Shown: positions 58,215-64,000 of the stretch, one piece after another
How the letters are laid out: every line of letters begins with the position of its first letter
How positions within the stretch are numbered: the stretch's first letter is position 1
DNA from: Acetobacter malorum
Lineage (GTDB): Bacteria; Pseudomonadota; Alphaproteobacteria; Acetobacterales; Acetobacteraceae
Assembly: GCF_002153605.1 (NCBI RefSeq)
Contig: NZ_JOPG01000007.1
Span: forward strand, 124,001-188,000
Length of the DNA stretch: 64,000 nucleotides
Direction of reading: 5' to 3'
Program-made: the position numbers and the translations under genes
Notes under the pieces: generated by a model
Told to the model about the DNA's origin: nothing
What the model saw: the letters and a program-made list of their open reading frames with translations, nothing else
Databases searched by the model: none

Positions 58215-60071
58215 ATGAAACATACAGCGCATTCTCACCGTTCGTCTCAGTTTCCGGCCTTTGCTGCGGAAGCCGGGGCTGTGGCCGCAACCAGTGCCGC
58301 GCCGGGGCAGGAGGCTTCCACCCTTCCGCGCTGGGACCTTTCGGCTCTCTATAACAGTATGGAAGATCCGGCGATTAAGCTGGATCTGGCTCAGGCTGAG
58401 CAGCAGGCCAAAGAGTTTGCCTCCCGCTATCAGGGTAAGCTGGCAGGTCTGTCCGGGGCTGAGGTCGCCGAAGCCATTCGCACCTGTGAGGCGATTGAGG
58501 AGATACTGGGCAAGGCCGGGTCCTATGCCTCGCTGCTGTTTGCCGCCAATTCATCCGATCCGGAAATCAGCCGTTTCAGCCAGTCGATTAGTGAAAAACT
58601 GACCGATATCTCCACGCATCTGCTGTTCTTTACGCTGGAACTCAACCGGCTGGATGACGCCGATCTGGCGCAGAAAATGCAGGACCCGGCTCTGGCGCAC
58701 TGGAAACCGTTCCTGGATGATACGCGCCTGTTCCGCCCGCATCAGCTTTCTGATGAGGTCGAGAAGGTTCTGCTGGAAAAATCCGTAACGGGTGCCCAGT
58801 CCTGGTGCCGCCTGTTTGATGAGACGATTGCCGCGCTGCGCGTCACGCTGGATGGCAAGGAAATGCCGGTCGGCGACGCGCTGAACCGCCTCTCCGATTC
58901 GGATCGGTCTGTGCGTGAGAAGGCCGGGAAAGCCGTTGGCAAGGTATTTGGTGAGAATGTGCGGCTGTTCGCCCTCATCACCAACACGCTGGCCAAGGAT
59001 AAGGCGATCTCTGATGGCCTGCGCCATTACGCCCGCCCGACATCCTCCCGCAACCTGTCCAACATGGTTGAAGATGAAGTGGTGGACGCGCTCGTCTCCG
59101 CCGTGCGGGAAGATTATCCACGTCTTGCGCATCGCTATTACGCCCTGAAGGCCAAATGGATGGGTCTGGACAAGCTGGAACATTGGGACCGCAACGCTCC
59201 GCTGCCCGGCTGTGAAGACCGCAAAATCCCGTGGGACGAAGCCAAACAGATTGTCCAGAAAGCCTATGATGGCTTTGACCCACGCATGGGGAAGGTGATC
59301 AATACCTTCCTGACGCATCCGTGGATTGATGTGCCGCCCGCACCGGGCAAATCTCCGGGCGCATTTGCGCACCCCACCGTGCCGTCTGCGCATCCGTTTA
59401 TCCTGTTGAACTATCATGGCCGCACGCGCGATGTGATGACGCTGGCGCATGAGCTGGGTCATGGTGTGCATCAGGTTTTGGCGGCCAAGCAGGGCTACTT
59501 CCAGTCCAACACCCCGCTGACGCTTGCTGAAACGGCGAGTGTGTTTGGGGAAATGCTGACCTTCCAGTCTCTGCTGGATGCGGAAACCGACCCGGCCCGC
59601 AAGCGCACGCTGCTGGCTGGCAAGGTGGAGGATATGCTCAACACTGTGGTGCGCCAGATTGCGTTCTACGAGTTTGAAACCCGCGTGCATGATGAGCGCA
59701 AATCCGGTGAGCTTCTGCCGGAACGGATTGGCGAGATCTGGTTGCAGGTGCAGACGGAAAGTCTCGGGCCGATCTTCAACTTCACGCCTGAATATGACGT
59801 CTTCTGGGCGTATATCCCGCACTTTATCCATTCACCGTTCTATGTTTACGCCTACGCGTTTGGTGATTGTCTGGTGAATGCGCTGTATGGCGTGTTCAGT
59901 GAGGGCGCGCCCGGTTTCCAGGATAAATACATCGCCATGCTGGAAGCAGGCGGCACCAAACGCCACAAGGAACTGCTGGCACCGTTCGGGCTGGACGCGT
60001 CCGATCCCGGCTTCTGGCGCAAGGGGCTGGATGTGATCTCCGGCTTTATCGACCAGCTGGAGCAGGCGTAA
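58215..60071 (+). CDS. pepF: Oligoendopeptidase F, M3 family
   Basis: From ATG 58215 (AGGATG upstream) it is 618 residues. It is a zinc metallopeptidase: the active-site helix is MTLAHELGHGVHQVL near 413, with the downstream Glu in LTLAETASVFGEML. The N-terminal part (LPRWDLSALYNSMEDPAIKL) is typical of PepF, which digests short peptides in the cytoplasm. The upstream in-frame extension to 58152 is not conserved. The next gene starts 2 bp after the stop. Confidence 0.93.
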   Translation: MKHTAHSHRSSQFPAFAAEAGAVAATSAAPGQEASTLPRWDLSALYNSMEDPAIKLDLAQAEQQAKEFASRYQGKLAGLSGAEVAEAIRTCEAIEEILGKAGSYASLLFAANSSDPEISRFSQSISEKLTDISTHLLFFTLELNRLDDADLAQKMQDPALAHWKPFLDDTRLFRPHQLSDEVEKVLLEKSVTGAQSWCRLFDETIAALRVTLDGKEMPVGDALNRLSDSDRSVREKAGKAVGKVFGENVRLFALITNTLAKDKAISDGLRHYARPTSSRNLSNMVEDEVVDALVSAVREDYPRLAHRYYALKAKWMGLDKLEHWDRNAPLPGCEDRKIPWDEAKQIVQKAYDGFDPRMGKVINTFLTHPWIDVPPAPGKSPGAFAHPTVPSAHPFILLNYHGRTRDVMTLAHELGHGVHQVLAAKQGYFQSNTPLTLAETASVFGEMLTFQSLLDAETDPARKRTLLAGKVEDMLNTVVRQIAFYEFETRVHDERKSGELLPERIGEIWLQVQTESLGPIFNFTPEYDVFWAYIPHFIHSPFYVYAYAFGDCLVNALYGVFSEGAPGFQDKYIAMLEAGGTKRHKELLAPFGLDASDPGFWRKGLDVISGFIDQLEQA

Positions 60072-60072
60072 C

Positions 60073-61434
60073 ATGGCTGAACGGGATTTGGACAATAGTG
60101 GTGTTTTTGGTGAGCTGCGCCGCATGGTCCAGACAACCGGCACCGTGGGGGGCATTGCCGCCCGCCTTGCCGGGCACAAAATGGGGATTCGCTCAGGCGG
60201 TGCCTCGCATGCGGAAGATCTGAAATCCATTCTCGGTGGCCTGAAAGGGCCGCTGATGAAGGCTGCGCAGCTCCTCTCCACTATCCCTGGCGCGCTGCCG
60301 GATGAATATGCGGAAGAGCTGGCCCAGTTGCAGGCCAATGCTCCGCCAATGGGCTGGAACTTTGTGCGCCGCCGTATGACGGCAGAACTGGGGGCTGGCT
60401 GGGAGCGGAATTTCCGCTCCTTCGGGCGGGAAGCCGCCGCGGCTGCCAGCCTTGGGCAGGTGCATAAAGCCGTGCTGGCCGATGGCCGGCAGGTGGCCTG
60501 CAAACTGCAATACCCGGATATGAACGCCGCGGTGGAAGCTGATTTGCGCCAGTTCCGTATGGCGATTGGGGTCTACCACCGGCTCGATAACGCCATCCGT
60601 CAGGATGACGTGGTGGAAGAACTGGCCGAGCGCCTGCGCGAAGAGCTGGATTATCTGCGTGAGGCCGCCAACATGCGGCTGTATCAGAGCGCTCTGGCCG
60701 ACTGCCCGGAAGTAACAGTTCCGGCTCCGGTTGATGAACTCTGCACACGCCGCCTTTTGACCATGGAATGGGTCAATGGGCGGAGTATGAACGCCGTGAT
60801 TCAGGCAGGGCTGACGGAAGAGCAGAAGCAGAAGCTTGCCCGCACGCTGTTCCGCGCCTGGTATGTGCCACTGTATCAGTATGGCGTGGTGCATGGAGAC
60901 CCCCATATGGGGAACTTCACTGTGCGGGAGGATTACGGGCTGAACCTGCTGGACTTCGGGGCCATCCGGATTTTCAATCCGTCCTTCATCAAGGGGAATA
61001 TCGACCTCTACCGGGCCTTGCAGACCAAGGATAAGGAACTGGCCACCAAGGCGTATGCCGCGTGGGGCTTTACGGACCTGACCCCTGAGAAGGTCGACGT
61101 GCTGAACGAGTGGGCCGGGTTCCTGTATGAACCGCTGATGGATAACCGCGTGCGGTATATTCAGGAAGGCAACAATCCCGCTCTGGGGCGTGAAATTCTG
61201 TCCAAAGTGCATGAAGGCTTACAGCGCACCGGTGGCGTACGCCTGCCACGTGAATTTGTGCTGGTGGACCGTTCCGCCGTGGGGCTTGGGTCTGTCTTCA
61301 TGCGTCTGAAAGTGAAGATGAACTGGTACGAGCTCTTCCATGAGATCGTGCAGGACTTTGATGAAGCCGCTTTGGCTGCCCGTCAGAAAGCTGCTGTGGA
61401 GGCTGCGCGCTTCCCGGCAACGCCGGCCAGCTAA
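60073..61434 (+). CDS. ABC1/UbiB family kinase-like protein
   Basis: A 453-residue atypical kinase of the ADCK/UbiB group. Its features are KGPLMKAAQLLSTIP, which replaces the usual KxGQ by KAAQ, the Ala-rich nucleotide loop AAAAASLGQVHKAVL, VVHGDPHMGNFTVRE and LNLLDFGAIRIF. Members support coenzyme Q synthesis or membrane lipid homeostasis. It has no membrane segment at the C-terminus. Co-transcription with pepF (2-bp gap) is likely. Confidence 0.87.
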   Translation: MAERDLDNSGVFGELRRMVQTTGTVGGIAARLAGHKMGIRSGGASHAEDLKSILGGLKGPLMKAAQLLSTIPGALPDEYAEELAQLQANAPPMGWNFVRRRMTAELGAGWERNFRSFGREAAAAASLGQVHKAVLADGRQVACKLQYPDMNAAVEADLRQFRMAIGVYHRLDNAIRQDDVVEELAERLREELDYLREAANMRLYQSALADCPEVTVPAPVDELCTRRLLTMEWVNGRSMNAVIQAGLTEEQKQKLARTLFRAWYVPLYQYGVVHGDPHMGNFTVREDYGLNLLDFGAIRIFNPSFIKGNIDLYRALQTKDKELATKAYAAWGFTDLTPEKVDVLNEWAGFLYEPLMDNRVRYIQEGNNPALGREILSKVHEGLQRTGGVRLPREFVLVDRSAVGLGSVFMRLKVKMNWYELFHEIVQDFDEAALAARQKAAVEAARFPATPAS

Positions 61435-61497
61435 CCCGATCTGTTCGGGTTATTCCTGTCGCCTGCCTTGCTTTGACCCTTTGAGGTTAGGCAGGGC
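61432..61497. terminator. Hairpins between the ABC1 kinase and a convergent lipoprotein gene
   Basis: TAACCCGA-TCTGT-TCGGGTTA (8 bp) starts at the stop codon of the ABC1 kinase gene; CCTGCCT/AGGCAGG (7 bp) follows with a 20-nt loop. Neither has a strong U run. They lie between convergent genes and probably serve as weak terminators in both directions. Confidence 0.5.
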
Positions 61498-61556
61498 AGA
61501 CCAGCAGCCGCCAGCACCAGTATAAGTGTCGGGCCGGCCGGCTGCTGTCTCAGGCT

Positions 61557-62147
61557 TTAGTACGCCTGATAGTCCACTTTTTTCAGATGCTTTTCGTTAT
61601 AGTCCAGCTGGTCTTTGGTGAGCTGGAAGCCCACTTCAAACCGGTAATCCGAGTCTATATTCTTGGGCGGAATGGGCAGATCGACGGTCACGACCTTGCT
61701 ATCGCTTGTGATGCTGGAGAGGTTGGCCGGGAACTGGAACGTGTGTTTGAACACGTGCTTGTTCACAATCCGGTCCCCATGTAGCACGGCAATAAACCAC
61801 GGCAGCGTGACGGTGCTGCCAGCCGCTGCCGGCCCGTGGCTGACGACAAAGCGCAGCGCGATTCGGGTTTTCAGATCCTTCGGTCCGGCCCCCAGACAAT
61901 CCCCCTGTAATTTCAGGATGCTCGCCCTTGTGACCAGATGCGGGAAGGTCGCGGTCTTGCCATCATACAGATAGTAATCCGCAGCTTCCGGCGGAATATG
62001 CGTGAGCGGGCAGGAGGGGGCGAAGGCAATGGAGGCATTTTCCTCATCCCCGCAGCCACCAAGGGTGGTCAGCAGGCCAAGAGCCGCAAGACCTGACACC
62101 GCAAAGCGGGGCAGCAGGCGGCGTGGATGAGAAAGGTCTTGGGACAT
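61557..62147 (-). CDS. Lipoprotein of unknown function
   Basis: From ATG 62147 the product has 196 residues. It has a signal peptide with a lipobox (TTLGGC, Cys about 32), then CPLTHIPPEAADYYLYDGKT and a region ILKLQGDCLGAG, with VTVDLPIPPKNIDSDYRFEV near the C-terminus. It has an Ig-like beta pattern and two further Cys residues. Similar small lipoproteins are common in Acetobacteraceae; no function is known to me. It faces the ABC1 kinase gene. Confidence 0.75.
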   Translation of the reverse strand: MSQDLSHPRRLLPRFAVSGLAALGLLTTLGGCGDEENASIAFAPSCPLTHIPPEAADYYLYDGKTATFPHLVTRASILKLQGDCLGAGPKDLKTRIALRFVVSHGPAAAGSTVTLPWFIAVLHGDRIVNKHVFKHTFQFPANLSSITSDSKVVTVDLPIPPKNIDSDYRFEVGFQLTKDQLDYNEKHLKKVDYQAY

Positions 62148-62387
62148 GTGCAAATCCGGAATTATCGGTTAGAGGGGGTTGAACAGATAAAAAACGAGCA
62201 GAACATAGACATCAAGCAGGGTTGTGCTGGCCACAATGCCGGAAAACGGGTTGCATCACCACCTCGCTTTGCGTAGGCCATGGCCACGGTGACCGCGACC
62301 TGCTCAGGGTTTCGGGCATAGCCTACCTTACTTATGCTTCTTATAGCTGTTTTTTCTATACCGTCCGCCGCAAGTTTGGGGAACACC

Positions 62388-63386
62388 ATGCCCGATCAAA
62401 CTCCCGCCGCCACACAGGAGCCCGCACAGGCCCCGCATGGCAAGTCTCTTAAGGTTCTTCTCGCTGGTCCGCGTGGGTTCTGCGCCGGGGTAGACCGCGC
62501 AATCCGCGTGGTGGAAGAAGCCATCCGTCGTTACGGCGCACCGGTTTATGTGCGTCATGAAATTGTCCACAACCGTACGGTGGTGGAAGCTCTGGAAGCG
62601 CAGGGTGCCATTTTTGTCGAGGAACTGGATGAAGTTCCGCCCGATGGCCACGTTGTGTTTTCTGCCCATGGTGTGCCCAAAACGGTCCCGGCTGAGGCGG
62701 AACGCCGCAACCTGCTGTATCTGGATGCAACCTGCCCGCTGGTGTCCAAAGTGCATCGTGAGGCCGAGCGTCATTTTGCCGGCGGTGGCCCGGAAAGCCG
62801 CCATATCCTGATGATCGGCCATGCCGGGCATCCGGAAGTGGTGGGCACCATGGGGCAGCTGCCTGCCGGGGCCGTCACGCTGATTAACGATGCGGAAGAA
62901 GCCCGCACCGTGCAGCCGGCTGACCCCGCTCGTCTGGCTTTCATCACGCAGACGACGCTCTCCGTTGATGATACGGCTGAGATTGTGGACATCCTGCGTG
63001 AACGCTTCCCGCTGATTGAAGGGCCGAAGCGCGAGGATATCTGCTACGCCACCACCAACCGTCAGGAAGCTGTGAAGGCCATTGCGCCGGAATGTGACCT
63101 GGTGATTGTGATTGGCTCCCCCAATTCCTCCAACTCCCAGCGCCTGCGGGAAGTGGCCGAGCGCTCCGGCGCGCCGCGTGCCCTGCTGGTGCAGCGTCTG
63201 GATGCGCTGGACTGGTCCGTGCTGGACGGCGTGAACACGCTGGGCATTACGGCCGGGGCCTCTGCTCCGGAAGCTCTGGTGCAGGAAATGGTGGCCGAAA
63301 TGGCCAAGCGTTACACGCTGTGCATTGATGAGCGCACGGTGAAGGAAGAAAACGTGATCTTCCGCCTGCCTGCTCCTCTGGGCTGA
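62388..63386 (+). CDS. ispH: 4-hydroxy-3-methylbut-2-enyl diphosphate reductase
   Basis: A 332-residue 4Fe-4S enzyme that ends the non-mevalonate isoprenoid route, forming IPP and DMAPP. It shows the cluster cysteines in [25 protein letters not shown] and [12 protein letters not shown], plus [16 protein letters not shown] and [16 protein letters not shown] lies about 5 bases before ATG 62388. The first 18 codons of a longer frame are not conserved. thrB follows by 15 bp. Confidence 0.96.
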   Translation: MPDQTPAATQEPAQAPHGKSLKVLLAGPRGFCAGVDRAIRVVEEAIRRYGAPVYVRHEIVHNRTVVEALEAQGAIFVEELDEVPPDGHVVFSAHGVPKTVPAEAERRNLLYLDATCPLVSKVHREAERHFAGGGPESRHILMIGHAGHPEVVGTMGQLPAGAVTLINDAEEARTVQPADPARLAFITQTTLSVDDTAEIVDILRERFPLIEGPKREDICYATTNRQEAVKAIAPECDLVIVIGSPNSSNSQRLREVAERSGAPRALLVQRLDALDWSVLDGVNTLGITAGASAPEALVQEMVAEMAKRYTLCIDERTVKEENVIFRLPAPLG

Positions 63387-63401
63387 GGGCAGCGCAGAAG
63401 G

Positions 63402-64000
63402 ATGGCCGTCTATACAGATGTGAGTGATGAAGCCCTTGAGGCGTTTCTGAGCGACTACGCCATTGGCAATCTGGTGGCGTTTCGCGGCATTGCCGAAGGT
63501 GTGGAAAACAGCAATTTCCAGCTGCGGACCACGCAGGGGGATTTTATCCTCACGCTGTATGAAAAGCGGGTGAATGCGCAGGAACTTCCGTGGTTTCTGG
63601 GCCTGATGCAGCATCTGGCGGGGCAGGGTGTTTCCTGCCCGCAGCCGGTGGCCAGCACAGCCGGGCAGACGCTCGGCACACTCGCAGGGCGGCCTGCCGC
63701 CATTACAACTTTTCTACCCGGTGTCTGGCCGCGTAAAATCCGGCAGGAGCATTGCCGCCCGCTTGGGCAGGCGCTTGCGCAACTGCATGAGGCCGGGCGG
63801 AGCTATACGGCAGTGCGCCCCAACGCTCTGGGGCCGGATGCCTGGCAACCTTTGCTGGACTCATGCCGTGCAGGTGCTGATGCCGTGCATCCGGGCTTGC
63901 TGGCAGAGCTGGACGCGGCCTTTACGCATATTCTGCCGCACTGGCCGGGGCAGGGCGCAAATCCTGCGCTCCCGCATGGGCAGATTCATGCCGATCTGTT
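63402..64000 (+). CDS. thrB: Homoserine kinase (3' end outside window)
   Basis: ATG 63402 with AGAAGG upstream starts a protein of the ThrB II (aminoglycoside phosphotransferase fold) type. At least 199 residues are inside the window: AVYTDVSDEALEAFLSDYAI, GVENSNFQLRTTQGDFILTL, a central LGTLAGRPAAITTFLPG and PHGQIHADLF near the right edge, where the catalytic Asp lies. It phosphorylates homoserine made by hom. ispH-thrB adjacency is common in alphaproteobacteria. Confidence 0.92.
   Translation, partial: MAVYTDVSDEALEAFLSDYAIGNLVAFRGIAEGVENSNFQLRTTQGDFILTLYEKRVNAQELPWFLGLMQHLAGQGVSCPQPVASTAGQTLGTLAGRPAAITTFLPGVWPRKIRQEHCRPLGQALAQLHEAGRSYTAVRPNALGPDAWQPLLDSCRAGADAVHPGLLAELDAAFTHILPHWPGQGANPALPHGQIHADL

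Noticed and set aside
1-64000. CRISPR array or rRNA genes
   Set aside because: No regularly spaced direct repeats or rRNA-like segments were seen.

Overview
The window looks like chromosome of an acetic acid bacterium (Acetobacteraceae, most likely Acetobacter or a close relative). The reasons are a complete pqqABCDE operon for pyrroloquinoline quinone, an alphaproteobacterial RNase E with an acidic insertion in its S1 region, the core gene runs hom-glpX-recJ and hisG-hisD-infA-maf-yacG-tRNA-Phe, high GC content, and PepSY/TonB iron genes. I cannot name the species from sequence alone.

Left part (1-20 kb). A PadR-type regulator runs off the left edge. It is followed by a DUF1800/DUF1501 secreted pair, a branched-chain aminotransferase, SelO, and an iron-type ABC permease plus ATPase without a binding protein. 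Next come a large-subunit pseudouridine synthase, the heat-shock sigma factor RpoH, and a reverse-strand operon (AlaC-type aminotransferase, homoserine dehydrogenase, GlpX, RecJ). The section ends with a lipoprotein, an atypical ClpP paralogue and a ferritin-like protein.

Middle (20-38 kb). The PQQ operon reads leftward, with tiny pqqA followed by a terminator-like hairpin before pqqBCDE. It faces away from a small surface-glycan group (flippase, ELM1-like protein, family 2 glycosyltransferase). A molbindin, tRNA-Ala and YggT follow. Then comes a tightly overlapped leftward operon (hisG, hisD, infA, maf, a degenerate RNase E/G, yacG, tRNA-Phe) and RNase E itself.

Right part (38-64 kb). After an amidase and an S10 peptidase there is an iron-uptake set: a TonB receptor divergent from a small membrane protein, a PepSY protein and a DUF3325 protein. 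About 5 kb of phage-derived genes follow: a tail-fibre group containing an S74-type fibre and a CotH-like kinase, then a lysis cassette of small overlapping genes. No integrase, head, terminase or tail-tube genes are visible, so this is a remnant or domesticated module. Beyond it lie tRNA-Leu, an NDUFA9-like protein, glutamate synthase (gltD-gltB), oligoendopeptidase F, an ABC1 kinase, a lipoprotein, ispH and the beginning of thrB.

The items most worth a second look are the tail-fibre/CotH/lysis module with terminators placed directly before start codons, two 67-bp repeats with inverted DnaA-box-like ends beside tRNA genes, the pqqA-pqqB attenuator, the ClpP paralogue with Asn where the catalytic Asp should be, the U-rich leader of rne, and a probable CTG start in the ELM1-like gene.
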